Shown piece after piece: positions 8,127 to 17,098 of a stretch of 64,000 nt of DNA. The stretch is taken from NCBI RefSeq assembly GCF_019468465.1, contig NZ_CP080519.1, forward strand, positions 186,001-250,000, in the 5' to 3' direction. This DNA is from Amycolatopsis sp. DSM 110486. GTDB lineage: Bacteria; Actinomycetota; Actinomycetes; Mycobacteriales; Pseudonocardiaceae. Each line of letters begins with the position of its first letter. Position 1 is the first letter of the stretch. The notes under the pieces are model-generated. The model ran no database searches. It saw only the letters and a list, made by a program, of their open reading frames with translations, and had not been told where the DNA came from. The position numbers and the translations under genes are program-made.

Positions 8127-9241
8127 CGGTCTTCTCCTTCGACATGGGTGCGGTGGAAGTGCAGGCGCTCCATGATCGGAGCGTCCGAGAAGCGGAAGAG
8201 GTCGAACGCGCTCTCGGCGCGCAGGGACCAAGGCACCCAGGAGGGCACGACGAACAGGTCGCCCTTTTCCAGCCGGTGTTCGACGCCGTCCAGGACCACC
8301 TCACCTCGACCCTCGAAAACCTGCAACACGCTGGAGCCGACCTCGCGCCGCGCCCGCGTCTCGACGCCCGCTCGCAACCGGTGGAACTCGGCCCGGATCG
8401 TCGGCATCACGTCGCCGCCGGTGGTCGGGTTGACGTAGCGCACCGCGGCGTGGCCCGGCCCGACGGTCGCCGGCTGGCCCTCGTCCTCGAGCAGGAGCTG
8501 TTCGGTCAGCGCCGCGTCGGTGTGTACCCAGCGGTAGGCGGCGATCGGTGAGGACACCGTGTCCTGCAGCCCGGAGAGGGGACGCAGACCCGGGTGTCCC
8601 CACAACCGCTCGCTGCGGGAGAAGTTCGGCGTCGCGTCGTCGGTGACCCGATCCGCGCCGAACTCGAAGAAGCCGACGTCGGCGTAGTGCGTGAACGGGA
8701 TGTCCAGACCGTCGATCCAGGCCATCGGCTGGTCGGTTTCGTTGTGGTGGCCGTGAAAACGCCAGCCGGGGGTGAGCAGGAAATCGCCGCGGGACATGCG
8801 CACCGGATCACCGTCCACGACCGTCCACACGCCTTCACCCTCCACGACGAAGCGGAAGGCGTTCTGGGAATGCCGGTGCTCGGGCGCCACTTCCTTCGGG
8901 CCGAGGTACTGGATCGCCGCCCACAGGGTCGGGCTCGCGTAGGCGAGACCGGGGAGGCCGGGGTTGGCCAGCGCGATGGCGCGGCGCTCACCGCCACGCC
9001 CGACAGGCACCAGCTCACCGGCACGCTGCGCCAGGGGGTAGAGCGTCGACCACCGCCACACGTGCGGCAGCGCCTTCGGTTTCGGGTGCATCGGCATGAG
9101 GTCGTCGATCTGCGTCCACAGTGGAATGAGGTGCTCGGACTCGAAGTCCCGGTACAGCTCGGCCAGCTCCGGACTTTCCCCACTGGTCATCTCGTTCGCG
9201 GCCGGGCCACGGCCGATCACCTGCTCCGTCTCCGGGGACAT
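8123..9241 (-). CDS. Gentisate 1,2-dioxygenase
   Basis: This 372-residue bicupin enzyme opens the ring of gentisate to maleylpyruvate with Fe(II). The N-terminal cupin carries the metal ligands in VAPEHRHSQNAFRFVVEGEG and HGHHNE. The C-terminal cupin has VFEGRGEVVLDG and WVPWS. The length fits the family. ATG 9241 follows AGAGGAGCGCGC. It is the first gene of the minus-strand catabolic block and faces an IclR gene across only 83 bp, so that regulator is the likely controller. Confidence 0.9.
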   Translation of the reverse strand: MSPETEQVIGRGPAANEMTSGESPELAELYRDFESEHLIPLWTQIDDLMPMHPKPKALPHVWRWSTLYPLAQRAGELVPVGRGGERRAIALANPGLPGLAYASPTLWAAIQYLGPKEVAPEHRHSQNAFRFVVEGEGVWTVVDGDPVRMSRGDFLLTPGWRFHGHHNETDQPMAWIDGLDIPFTHYADVGFFEFGADRVTDDATPNFSRSERLWGHPGLRPLSGLQDTVSSPIAAYRWVHTDAALTEQLLLEDEGQPATVGPGHAAVRYVNPTTGGDVMPTIRAEFHRLRAGVETRARREVGSSVLQVFEGRGEVVLDGVEHRLEKGDLFVVPSWVPWSLRAESAFDLFRFSDAPIMERLHFHRTHVEGEDR

Positions 9242-9324
9242 GCGCGCTCCTCTGGTGTTCGGCGGTCTTCCCGGAGCGTAGGCAGAGTCTTCCGGACAAC
9301 GCAAAGGCGACGTATGGTTTTTCT

Positions 9325-10086
9325 GTGGAGCAGAATTCCGGGCACCGAATCGAAGCGGTCGACCGCGCGCTCACGCTGCTGACCCTGCTGTCCGAACGCG
9401 GCCACGTCACCGTGACCGAGGCGAGCCGGGAACTGGGTGTGGCGCCCTCGAGTGCGCATCGGCTGTTGTCGACACTGTGCCACCGCGGGTTCGCGGTGCG
9501 CGGGGACAAGCGGCAGTACCGGCCCGGACCGGAACTGCTCGCGCTGGCCACCCCCGGCTGGGCGCCGCCGCTGGCCGACCGGGTTCGGCCGTACCTCGAG
9601 CGCCTTCACGCGGACGTCGGCGAGACCGTGCACCTGATGGTCCGCGCCGCGGCCGACATCCGGTTCGTCGACGGCATCGAGAGTCACCATCCGCTGAGGG
9701 TGGGCCTGCGGACCGGCGCACGAATGCCGGCGTACTGCACGTCCGGTGGCAAAGCGATGCTGGCCGACCTCGACCCGGTGGAGGTCACCGCGCTGCACGC
9801 CGCCGGGCTACCCCCTTGGCCCGGCGACAGGATTCATGACGTCGCGGCGCTGCACAAGGAGCTCGCTGCGGTGCGCCGCAACCACTTCGGTCTCAACCAC
9901 GACGAAAGCGAACCCGGCGTCACGGCGATCGGCGCGTCCATCGGTGTCATCGACGGCCAGCCGATCGCACTGGCGATCGCCGTGCCCACGGCGCGGTTCG
10001 CCTCGGCCGATCCGGAGGCGATGGCCGCGCACCTGCTCCGGACCTGCGGCGACGTCCGGGAGGCGATGACCGCACGAGCCCGGTGA
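9325..10086 (+). CDS. IclR-family transcriptional regulator (gentisate block)
   Basis: This 253-residue regulator has an N-terminal winged HTH (AVDRALTLLTLLSERGHVTVTEASRELG...SSAHRLLSTL) and the C-terminal IclR effector domain (GETVHLMV, TSGGKAMLA, GVTAIGASI). IclR proteins often control aromatic catabolism. The start is GTG 9325, with TATGGT at 9313-9318, six nt before it and no ribosome site, so a leaderless transcript is likely. It is divergent from gentisate dioxygenase, its probable target. It converges on a second IclR gene whose stop is 4 bp away. Confidence 0.87.
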   Translation: MEQNSGHRIEAVDRALTLLTLLSERGHVTVTEASRELGVAPSSAHRLLSTLCHRGFAVRGDKRQYRPGPELLALATPGWAPPLADRVRPYLERLHADVGETVHLMVRAAADIRFVDGIESHHPLRVGLRTGARMPAYCTSGGKAMLADLDPVEVTALHAAGLPPWPGDRIHDVAALHKELAAVRRNHFGLNHDESEPGVTAIGASIGVIDGQPIALAIAVPTARFASADPEAMAAHLLRTCGDVREAMTARAR

Positions 10087-10090
10087 CTCG

Positions 10091-10843
10091 TCATAGATCG
10101 GCCGAGGCCCGTCGGCAGTGTTCCTCGATGGCCTTGGCCAGTTCCGGGATCCGGGACCGCGGGCACCGTGGGCTCGGCAACGCGACGGCGAACGCCGCCA
10201 GGGCCCGCCCAGTGCCGTCGCGCACGCAGGCACCGATCGCGACGATGCCGCGATCGCTCTCGCCGTAGTTGGTCGCGTACCCCCGGCGGCGGATCCCGGT
10301 CAGCTGCTGCAACAGGGCCGCCCGGTTCACGGTGCCGCTGCCCGGCAGGGCGGGCAGATCCCGCGGGTACAACGCGGTGAACTGCTCCTTCGACAGCTCG
10401 GCCAGCAACGCCTTGCCGCCCGAGGTGACGTGTGCCGGCAGCAGCATCCCGGTCCGCGCCCCGACCCTCAGTATCTGCGTGCTCTCCACGCAGTCGAGGA
10501 ATCGGGCGCCGTTGCCCTCCAGCACCATCAGGTGACACGTCTCCCCCAGTCCCTGGCTCAGCTCCGCCAGGTGGATATGCAGCGCCGCGCGCAGATCCAG
10601 CGGCGAGGGACCGGGCCGCACCATCCGCTCGAACGCAGGCCCCGGCCGGTACACCTTGTGCGAGTCCTGCACCGCGAACCCGCGGTGCCGCAACGTGATC
10701 AGCAACCGGTGCGCTGTGGATCGGGCGACACCCAGCTCGTCCGAAGCCTCGCTCACCCGAAGCCGCCCTCGTTGGGCCAGCAGTTCCAGCAGCCGAAGCA
10801 CGTTGTCGGCCGACTCAACCAGGTACCCCGACTCGTCCCGCAT
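10091..10843 (-). CDS. IclR-family transcriptional regulator (transporter/monooxygenase block)
   Basis: This 250-residue IclR protein is a paralogue of the neighbouring regulator, sharing the HTH pattern SADNVLRLLELLAQRGRLRV and the effector-domain motifs GETCHLMVLEG, TSGGKALLAEL and GIVAIGA. It is divergent, across 83 bp, from the aromatic acid symporter and monooxygenase genes that it probably controls. TAGAAT (RC of 10850-10855) lies 6 nt before ATG 10843, suggesting leaderless translation. The string AGCAGAATTC at this start also occurs at the start of the other IclR gene. Confidence 0.87.
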   Translation of the reverse strand: MRDESGYLVESADNVLRLLELLAQRGRLRVSEASDELGVARSTAHRLLITLRHRGFAVQDSHKVYRPGPAFERMVRPGPSPLDLRAALHIHLAELSQGLGETCHLMVLEGNGARFLDCVESTQILRVGARTGMLLPAHVTSGGKALLAELSKEQFTALYPRDLPALPGSGTVNRAALLQQLTGIRRRGYATNYGESDRGIVAIGACVRDGTGRALAAFAVALPSPRCPRSRIPELAKAIEEHCRRASADL

Positions 10844-10926
10844 AGCAGAATTCTACAACCCAAGGATTCCGATGGGTGGTCGCGCGAACTTAAGGTCCAG
10901 GCACAGCCCTCAAGGAGGAGGTCGCT

Positions 10927-12279
10927 TTGTCCGCTGACACCATCGACATCCGCACGGAACTGCGGACCGCTCCACTCCGGCCCTTCCACTGGTTGCTGGT
11001 TCTGCTCGTCGCCCTGGCGACCCTGTTCGACGGTTACGACACCTTCATCCCGTCGTACATGATCCACTTCGTGGTGAAGCCCTGGCATCTGTCCGGCGGG
11101 GCAACCGGTTTCCTGGTGTCGTCCGCGTTGATCGGGTTCGCCGTCGGCTCGCTGGTCCACGGCGTCGTCGCCGACCGGATCGGCCGCCGTCCCACCCTGA
11201 TCGCCGGCCTGCTGATCGCCGGGGTGTTCAGCGTGCTGACCGGCATCTTCGGCACCACGTTCCCGACCTTCGTCACGCTGCGCGCGGTGACCGGGCTGGG
11301 CCTGGGTGTGCTGCTGCCGCTGGGCACGGCGTACGTGAACGAATACCTGCCCGATCGGGTGCACAACCGGCTCACGGTGCTCGGCGGCACCGGCTTCGCT
11401 CTCGGCGGGGTGCTGGCGGCGGTCCTCGGTGTCGCGCTCACCGAAGGCGGCGACTGGGAGTCGCTGTTCTACGTGGGCGGTGCCGCCGCGGTGCTGGGCG
11501 TGATCTACCTCGCCGTGTTCCCCGAGTCGGTGGAATTCCTGGTGGCCAGCGGAAAACAGGAGCAGACGGTGCGCCTGCTGTCCCGGCTGCGGCCAGACCG
11601 CGCCCAGTCCTACCGCCAACACGGGCTGTCCGTCGACCGGCAACCCCGGGATTGGCGGCTCGTGCTCGCGCCCCGGTTCCGGGCGCGAACCGTGGCGCTG
11701 TGGGTGTCGTCGTTCTTGCTGCTCTTCGGCGTCTACGGGTTGTCCACCTGGACACCGCAACTGATGATCGCGCGCGGCGAGACCTTCGCGACCGGCTACA
11801 CCTTCGGCGCCGTGCTGCAAGGGATGTCCATCGTCGGTGCCCTGCTCGGCGGCCTCGTCGCCGACCGCTACCTCGGCGCCCGGCGCAGCTTGATGCTCTG
11901 GTGCGGCCTGGGCGCGGTGGCCACGCTCGTCGTCGCCGTCGGCGGTTCGACGGCGGTGAACATCGTCGCGGTCGGGTTCGCGGGGTTGTTCATCATCGGT
12001 GGCCAGTTCCTGCTCAACAACATCTGCGCGGCCACCTACCCGGTTCAGGCCCGTGCGACCGGCGCAGGCGCGATGCTCGGCGTCGGCCGGGTCGGCGGCA
12101 TCCTCGGCCCCTCGATCGGCGGCGCGTTGCTGAGCGCGTTCGGTGGCAGCGCCGTGCTGTTCGTCGCGGTCGCTGTGGCCGCCGTGCTCGCCGTGGTCAG
12201 TACGTCCTTTGTGCTCGTTCGCGATCACGCACCTCGCCGGGTCTCCCCGGCGGCACCCAGAGAAGAAATGGAGCACTGA
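10927..12279 (+). CDS. Aromatic acid:H+ symporter (AAHS family MFS)
   Basis: This 450-residue 12-TM transporter carries the AAHS signature DGYDTFIPSYM in TM1, the motif A loop HGVVADRIGRRPTL and the TM4-5 region TGLGLGVLLPLGTAYVNEY. Members such as PcaK, BenK and GenK bring in benzoate- or hydroxybenzoate-type acids. The start is TTG at 10927, supported by AAGGAGG 8-14 nt upstream and no better candidate. Its stop overlaps the monooxygenase ATG by one base, so the two genes form an uptake-plus-hydroxylation operon feeding the gentisate genes. Confidence 0.87.
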   Translation: MSADTIDIRTELRTAPLRPFHWLLVLLVALATLFDGYDTFIPSYMIHFVVKPWHLSGGATGFLVSSALIGFAVGSLVHGVVADRIGRRPTLIAGLLIAGVFSVLTGIFGTTFPTFVTLRAVTGLGLGVLLPLGTAYVNEYLPDRVHNRLTVLGGTGFALGGVLAAVLGVALTEGGDWESLFYVGGAAAVLGVIYLAVFPESVEFLVASGKQEQTVRLLSRLRPDRAQSYRQHGLSVDRQPRDWRLVLAPRFRARTVALWVSSFLLLFGVYGLSTWTPQLMIARGETFATGYTFGAVLQGMSIVGALLGGLVADRYLGARRSLMLWCGLGAVATLVVAVGGSTAVNIVAVGFAGLFIIGGQFLLNNICAATYPVQARATGAGAMLGVGRVGGILGPSIGGALLSAFGGSAVLFVAVAVAAVLAVVSTSFVLVRDHAPRRVSPAAPREEMEH

Positions 12280-13502
12280 TGTCGGAAGTCGTCATCATCG
12301 GTGGAGGCATCGGCGGCCTGACCCTGGCCCTCGAACTGCACGCCGCCGGCGTCGACTGCACGGTCCACGAAGCGGTCGACGAGCTCTCGGCCGTCGGTGT
12401 CGGGATCAACCTGCTGCCGCACGCCACCCGGGAACTGACCCGGCTCGGCCTGGCGGACGAACTGTCCGCGGTCGCGATCGAAACCGAGAGCTCGCTCTAC
12501 TTCAACAGGTTCGGCCAGCGCATCTACACCGAGCCGACCGGCCGGACCGCGGGATACCCCTGGCCCCAGTTCTCCATCCACCGCGGCGACCTGCACGACA
12601 TCCTGGTGCGCGCGGTCCGCGACCGGCTCGGTCCCGACCGGCTGGTCACCGGCCGCCGCTGCGTGGCGGTCTCCCAGGACGCCACCGGGGCCACGGCCGA
12701 GTTCGAGCAGGGCAGCGTGCGCGCCGCCGTCGTCGTGGGCTGCGACGGCGTGAACTCTGTCGTCCGCCGGCAACTGCACCCGGACCAGAGCGGACCGGTG
12801 TACTCGGGCTACAACATGTGGCGCGGGGTCACCCCGTGGCCCGCCATCCTCGGCGGCGCCAGCATGATCCGCGCCGGCTGGCTCGCCACCGGCAAGCTCG
12901 TCGTCTACCCCATCCGCAACCACGTCGACGACGAGGGCCGCCAGCTCGTCAACTGGGTGGTGGAAATCGAGACGCCCCAGCACGCCGACCGCGACTGGAA
13001 CCGCACCGGACGGCTCGAGGATTTCCTGCCCGCCTTCGCCGACTGGCACTTCGACTGGCTGGACGTCCCGGCGCTGCTGTCCTCGTCCACGACGATCCTG
13101 GAATACCCGATGGTCGACCAGGAACCACTGCCCTCGTGGGGCACCGGCCGCATCACCCTCCTCGGCGACGCCGCACACCCCATGGTGCCGCGTGGTTCCA
13201 ACGGCGCCGGACAGTCCATTTTGGATGCCCGCGCGCTGGCCACCCAACTCACCGCGACGTCCGACGTGGTCGCCGCCCTGTCCGCCTACGAGGCCGAACG
13301 CCTCCCCGCCACCGCCGCCGTCGTCCGCGCCAACCGCACCACCCCACCCGACACGATCCTGCGCGAGGTCTACGAACGCACCGGCGACCGCCCCTTCGAC
13401 CGGCTCGAGAATGTCGTCGACCCCCGGGAACTGGAGGCGATTCTGACCAGTTACAAGGAGATCGCCGGGTACTCACTGACAGAGCTGTCAGCCCGGCGCT
13501 GA
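12279..13502 (+). CDS. FAD-dependent aromatic-ring monooxygenase
   Basis: This 407-residue group A flavoprotein monooxygenase has the N-terminal ADP-binding motif VIIGGGIGGLTLALELHAAG, the DG motif region VVVGCDGVNSVVR (about residue 155-167) and the GD motif LLGDAAHPMVPRGSNGAGQS. It uses NAD(P)H and O2 to hydroxylate a phenolic ring. Next to a complete gentisate pathway, a 3-hydroxybenzoate 6-hydroxylase or related activity is the best guess, though salicylate- or ubiquinone-type hydroxylases look similar. It is translationally coupled to the symporter (TGATG overlap). Confidence 0.83.
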   Translation: MSEVVIIGGGIGGLTLALELHAAGVDCTVHEAVDELSAVGVGINLLPHATRELTRLGLADELSAVAIETESSLYFNRFGQRIYTEPTGRTAGYPWPQFSIHRGDLHDILVRAVRDRLGPDRLVTGRRCVAVSQDATGATAEFEQGSVRAAVVVGCDGVNSVVRRQLHPDQSGPVYSGYNMWRGVTPWPAILGGASMIRAGWLATGKLVVYPIRNHVDDEGRQLVNWVVEIETPQHADRDWNRTGRLEDFLPAFADWHFDWLDVPALLSSSTTILEYPMVDQEPLPSWGTGRITLLGDAAHPMVPRGSNGAGQSILDARALATQLTATSDVVAALSAYEAERLPATAAVVRANRTTPPDTILREVYERTGDRPFDRLENVVDPRELEAILTSYKEIAGYSLTELSARR

Positions 13503-13564
13503 AGGGGCCCGGCGCGGCGCTCCGGTCGCGGGTCTCGCTCTGGATCCGGGACACACGCTGTCGC

Positions 13565-13795
13565 CTACCTGGCCGCCGCAACAGAATCAACCTCGTTCCG
13601 CAGCAGTTGGCGGCGAGGAGGGGAACGTCGGGCGGCTCGTCTCGCCCGGCGTTCGCGGTCGTAGCCAACGGGGCACGACCCGCTCCAGGTCTCGGCCGGA
13701 CAGAACTCGAGTCGTACGAGGGTGCCGCTGCCCGGGCCTGTCACGATGGCGAGCTTCCCCCCGAGTCGCTCAGCGCGCTCGCTCATCGAGATCAG
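13565..13795 (-). pseudogene. C-terminal fragment of a histidine kinase (HATPase end)
   Basis: On the minus strand 13690-13795 encodes LISMSERAERLGGKL followed by a VTGPGSGTLVRLEFCPAE segment. This matches almost residue for residue the C-terminus of the intact histidine kinase at 37709-38971 (LLSMSERAERLGGKL...). The DNA also matches closely. Everything upstream of the ATPase G2 region is missing, and LtrA begins within 36 bp. The frame runs on to a stop at 13565 with no further similarity. It is a fossil of a second, related sensor kinase removed by deletion. Confidence 0.75.
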
Positions 13796-13830
13796 TGTGC
13801 TGCGGCAGCCTGTCGGACACGCGTGCGGGC

Positions 13831-14994
13831 TCAGGCGTCGTGGCCATCGGTCTGCCGTCGCCAGACGAGCACGGTGACGGTGCCGGCGAGGATCGCCGCG
13901 GTGAGGGCGAAGGGGATCGGGATGAGGGGGTCGACGAGGACGAGGAGTCCGGCCAGAGGCAGGGCGGTGTTGACGACGCGGTCGGCGTGGGGCCTGATCG
14001 CGAGGGCCCAGATGCCGATGACGAAGACTGCGAGCGGGATTGTGTAGGCGAAGGACGCGTAGGGCTGGTGCAGCGCGGTGTGCCCGGTGAGGACGTCGAT
14101 CTCGACTTCGATGCCGGCGGAGAACGCGCCTGCGGCGGCGAAGATGAAGAAGTGCCCGTAGACGTAGGCCAGGGAGCTGGCGACGTCTTTGATGGCGTGG
14201 TGGTGCGGGGGCCAGAAGTAGATCCACCACAGGGCCGCCGTGGCGATGAGCGTGAGCGCGGCGATACCGATGAGCCGGCCGGGCGACTCGGCGTCCTGCA
14301 GGGCCTCGATGATCGCGTTGGCGGAGGCGAGCAGGCTCTCGCCGAGGAGGATGAGGGTGAACAGGCCGTAGCGCTCGGTGATATGGTGCGGGTGCCAGGG
14401 CGTGGTCCCGGTGCGCTCGGCGAGGATCGGCACGACGATTTCCGCGGCGACTAGCACGATCAGCGCGACGGTGAACATCCCGGTGGGAAGTAGCAGGGAG
14501 GCGAGCCACAGGGCCTGGACCAGTGAGATGCCGACCGCGTACCTGAGCGTGGCCCGGCGGGTGGGGCCCGACGACCGGGACGCGCGGAGCCACTGGGCGA
14601 CGAGTGCCGCGCGCATGACGACGTAGGCGATGATGAGCACCGAGTAGTCGTGTTCCTCGAAGGCGGGCCCGATGCCGGAGGCGAAGACGAGCACGCCACC
14701 CATCTGCACGATGGTGGTCACCCGGTACAGCCAGTCGTCGGTGTCGAAGGACGTGGCGAACCAGGTGAAGTTCATCCAGGCCCACCAGATCCCGAAGAAC
14801 ACGAAGCAGTAGTTGAAGATCCCGTCGAGTACGTGCCCCTCGGTGAGTCCGTGGTGCAGTTGCGCGGCGGCGATGCTCACGGCGACGACGAAGACGAGGT
14901 CGAAGAACAGCTCCAGCGTGGACGCGGCCCGTCCGGCCTCGTTCGGGTCGCGCGGCCTCATCGCGACGAGCCGGAATCGGGAATCGGGTGTCAT
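13831..14994 (-). CDS. ltrA: Low temperature requirement protein A (LtrA) family membrane protein
   Basis: This 387-residue polytopic membrane protein opens with the LtrA signature AASTLELFFDLVFVVAVSIAA, followed by FGIWWAWMNFTWFATSFDTDDW and about 11 further hydrophobic segments. A conserved central piece reads HHITERYGLFTLILLGESLLA. LtrA was first linked to cold growth in Listeria; its biochemical role is unknown. ATG 14994 follows GGAGAGAG and gives the usual short cytoplasmic leader. The longer frame to 15348 has no family similarity. It stands alone, with a kinase fragment downstream. Confidence 0.87.
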   Translation of the reverse strand: MTPDSRFRLVAMRPRDPNEAGRAASTLELFFDLVFVVAVSIAAAQLHHGLTEGHVLDGIFNYCFVFFGIWWAWMNFTWFATSFDTDDWLYRVTTIVQMGGVLVFASGIGPAFEEHDYSVLIIAYVVMRAALVAQWLRASRSSGPTRRATLRYAVGISLVQALWLASLLLPTGMFTVALIVLVAAEIVVPILAERTGTTPWHPHHITERYGLFTLILLGESLLASANAIIEALQDAESPGRLIGIAALTLIATAALWWIYFWPPHHHAIKDVASSLAYVYGHFFIFAAAGAFSAGIEVEIDVLTGHTALHQPYASFAYTIPLAVFVIGIWALAIRPHADRVVNTALPLAGLLVLVDPLIPIPFALTAAILAGTVTVLVWRRQTDGHDA

Positions 14995-15419
14995 GACGTG
15001 GCTCTCTCCGCGTGCGAGCGTCCCACACGCCTGGCGGAGCGTCCGCGACGTGTGGTCGGCAGTGCGATCAGTTCTCGGAGAGAGTGGGACACGACGATCG
15101 ACGGGTAGGTCTTGAACTCGTCGAAGTGCTCTTCCCCATGATTCTCCCTCGGCACGGCTCGGTGCGTGGCGCGTCTGTCGACATCGGACGGAACCGGCTG
15201 GTCCGAACAATTCCATACTGGATCGATGGCGGCCACTTCGGCCGTTCCGTCGAGGCTTCCCTCCTATCGCCGCGGGCGGCGGCCAAGCGCGCGACGCCGA
15301 CGTCTGCAGAACGATTCCGGAATTAACGCTGATGGACAGACCTACCATTAATTCATCAGGTTCGTCTTCGCGTGGAACGGAGTGGGATAGAACCCGACCC
15401 GACGTCGAGGGATCTGTCG
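14995..15419. other. 425-bp stretch without a recognisable gene
   Basis: This interval separates LtrA from the truncated LysR fragment. It has ATTCCGGAAT, a perfect 10-bp palindrome, near 15314-15323, and CTGATG/CATCAG arms at 15329-15334 and 15354-15359, possible remains of the LysR gene control region. A minus-strand frame around 15070-15150 (GEEHFDEFKTYPSIVVSHSL) has coding-like base use but no recognised family and no clear start. Confidence 0.4.
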
Positions 15420-15563
15420 ATGACGGTTCACTTCATGTCATGGCTGTTCGATCCGCGGAATCTGGTGACCCTCGCGGCCGTCGTGCGGCTCGGCTCGTTC
15501 GCCGCCGCCGAGCTGGGATACACCCAGTCCGCGGTCTCGCAGCAGGTCGCAGAACTGGAACGT
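15420..15563 (+). pseudogene. Truncated LysR-family regulator (HTH only)
   Basis: ATG 15420 opens a typical LysR N-terminus: DPRNLVTLAAVVRLGSFAAA then ELGYTQSAVSQQVAELER. Similarity stops exactly after ELER at 15563, where the sequence becomes the antisense of the adjacent MHS transporter gene. The substrate-binding domain is absent. It is the remnant of a regulator cut by a deletion or rearrangement whose other side is the transporter 3' end. Confidence 0.72.
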
Positions 15564-16847
15564 CCTCTTGCGCCGGACGGATTCGGTCACCAGGAACACC
15601 GAGACGAACGACACGGCAGCCATCAGGGCCAGGTACAGAGCGATCGCGTCGGCCGTGTGGAACTCGGCGAACAGCGAGGTGGCGATGATCGGCGCGAGCG
15701 CACCACCGGCGACGGCGCCGATCTGGTACCCCACGGATACGCCCGAATACCGCACGCCGGCGCCGAACATCTCGGAGAACAACGCCGGGCACGGGCCGTA
15801 GGTGAGGCTGAAGACGACCTGCGCCACCACGAGTGCCAGCGTGATCAGCACGGGCGAACCCGTGTTCACGAGCCAGAACATCGGGAAGCCCCACACCGCG
15901 AGCAGCACCGCGCCGGTGAGGAACACGCGCCGCCGGCCGATGCGGTCGGACAGCGCGGCGGCCGCGGGGATCGTGAGTCCCGACGCGACGGCCGACACGA
16001 GCACCGCCACGAGGATCGTGCCGCGCGGTAGTGAAAGTGCTTGCGTGGCATAGGACAGGATGTACACGGTCAGCAGGTAGTAGGCACCGCCGTTGATCAC
16101 GGTCGCGCCGGCGGCCAGCAGGATCTGCTTCGGGTGCGAACGCAGGAGTTCCAGCAGCGGCGCGCGCCGCTGCGCCGATTCCTCCGAAGGCGCCGCGTGG
16201 GTTTCCGACGCCCGCGACTGGGCGTAGAGCCCGACCGCGATCAGCACGATGCTGAGCAGGAATGGGATCCGCCAGCCCCAGGCAAGGAAGGCGGCCGGCG
16301 ACACGGTGGCCGAGAGCACGAGGAACATCACGTTGGAGAAGATCAGCGCGATCGGTACGCCGAGCTGCGCGAAGCTGCCGTAGAAGCCGCGTTTGCCCTC
16401 CGGCGCGCACTCCGTGACGAGCAGTACCGCACCGCCCCATTGACCGCCCAGTGCGAGGCCTTGGATCAGCCGCAGCACCACGAGCAGGATCGGGGCGGCC
16501 ACGCCGAGCGTGGCATACGGCGGCAGCAAGCCGATCGCGGTGGTCGCCGCGCCCATGATCATCATGGCGGTCACCAGCGCCGGCTTGCGGCCGAACTTGT
16601 CACCGAAGTGCCCGAACACGGCGGCCCCCACCGGTCGGATCAGGAAACCGACGGCGAACGTGCTGAACGCGAGCAGAGTGCCCGCGACCGAATCGACCGA
16701 GGGGAAGAAAAGCTTGTTCAGCACCAGCGCCGAAGCCGACGCGTAGATGAAGAAGTCGTACCACTCGATGGCCGAACCGGCGACGCTGACGAGGATGTTC
16801 TTTCTCATCTGCCGCGCCGTGCGGGCCGGTGGGGACAGCCGGCTCAT
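15438..16847 (-). CDS. MHS-family MFS transporter (metabolite:H+ symporter) with a foreign C-terminal tail
   Basis: This 469-residue transporter opens with KNILVSVAGSAIEWYDFFIY, the hallmark of the MHS family (ShiA, ProP, KgtP relatives), and has the motif A loop GHFGDKFGRKPAL and RLIQGLALGGQWGGAVLL. It would import an organic acid or betaine-like solute. The natural C-terminus seems to end near VFLVTESVRRKRT. The last 40 or so residues are antisense reading of the LysR fragment (15438-15563), so the native stop was lost at the junction. The 12-TM core is complete, so it may still work. Confidence 0.8.
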   Translation of the reverse strand: MSRLSPPARTARQMRKNILVSVAGSAIEWYDFFIYASASALVLNKLFFPSVDSVAGTLLAFSTFAVGFLIRPVGAAVFGHFGDKFGRKPALVTAMMIMGAATTAIGLLPPYATLGVAAPILLVVLRLIQGLALGGQWGGAVLLVTECAPEGKRGFYGSFAQLGVPIALIFSNVMFLVLSATVSPAAFLAWGWRIPFLLSIVLIAVGLYAQSRASETHAAPSEESAQRRAPLLELLRSHPKQILLAAGATVINGGAYYLLTVYILSYATQALSLPRGTILVAVLVSAVASGLTIPAAAALSDRIGRRRVFLTGAVLLAVWGFPMFWLVNTGSPVLITLALVVAQVVFSLTYGPCPALFSEMFGAGVRYSGVSVGYQIGAVAGGALAPIIATSLFAEFHTADAIALYLALMAAVSFVSVFLVTESVRRKRTFQFCDLLRDRGLGVSQLGGGERAEPHDGREGHQIPRIEQP

Positions 16848-17098
16848 GGGGTGAACTCCGTTGTTCGGTGGGGACTTGCGGAACTACGCGATCAGCGGGC
16901 GACCGAGGCGGCCGCGCAGCGGTGTTCGACCGTGGTCCACGCGCGTACCACGTCGGGGTGTGGCTCTTGCTGCGTCGAAGGGTCACGGTGCAGTACTTCG
17001 TCCGAAACGGACAGACCGCGGCGCCCCGGCAGCGCCACCACGTCGGTCACGGCGCGGAGACCCCGTCAGAACCCGCCCTCACTCCCCGCGGGATGTTT

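Noticed and set aside
9328..10855. Shared AGCAGAATTC at the two IclR gene starts as a common operator
   Set aside because: The match is short, built on a palindromic GAATTC core, and lies partly in coding sequence in one case. Other genes of the island lack it, so it was not called as an operator.
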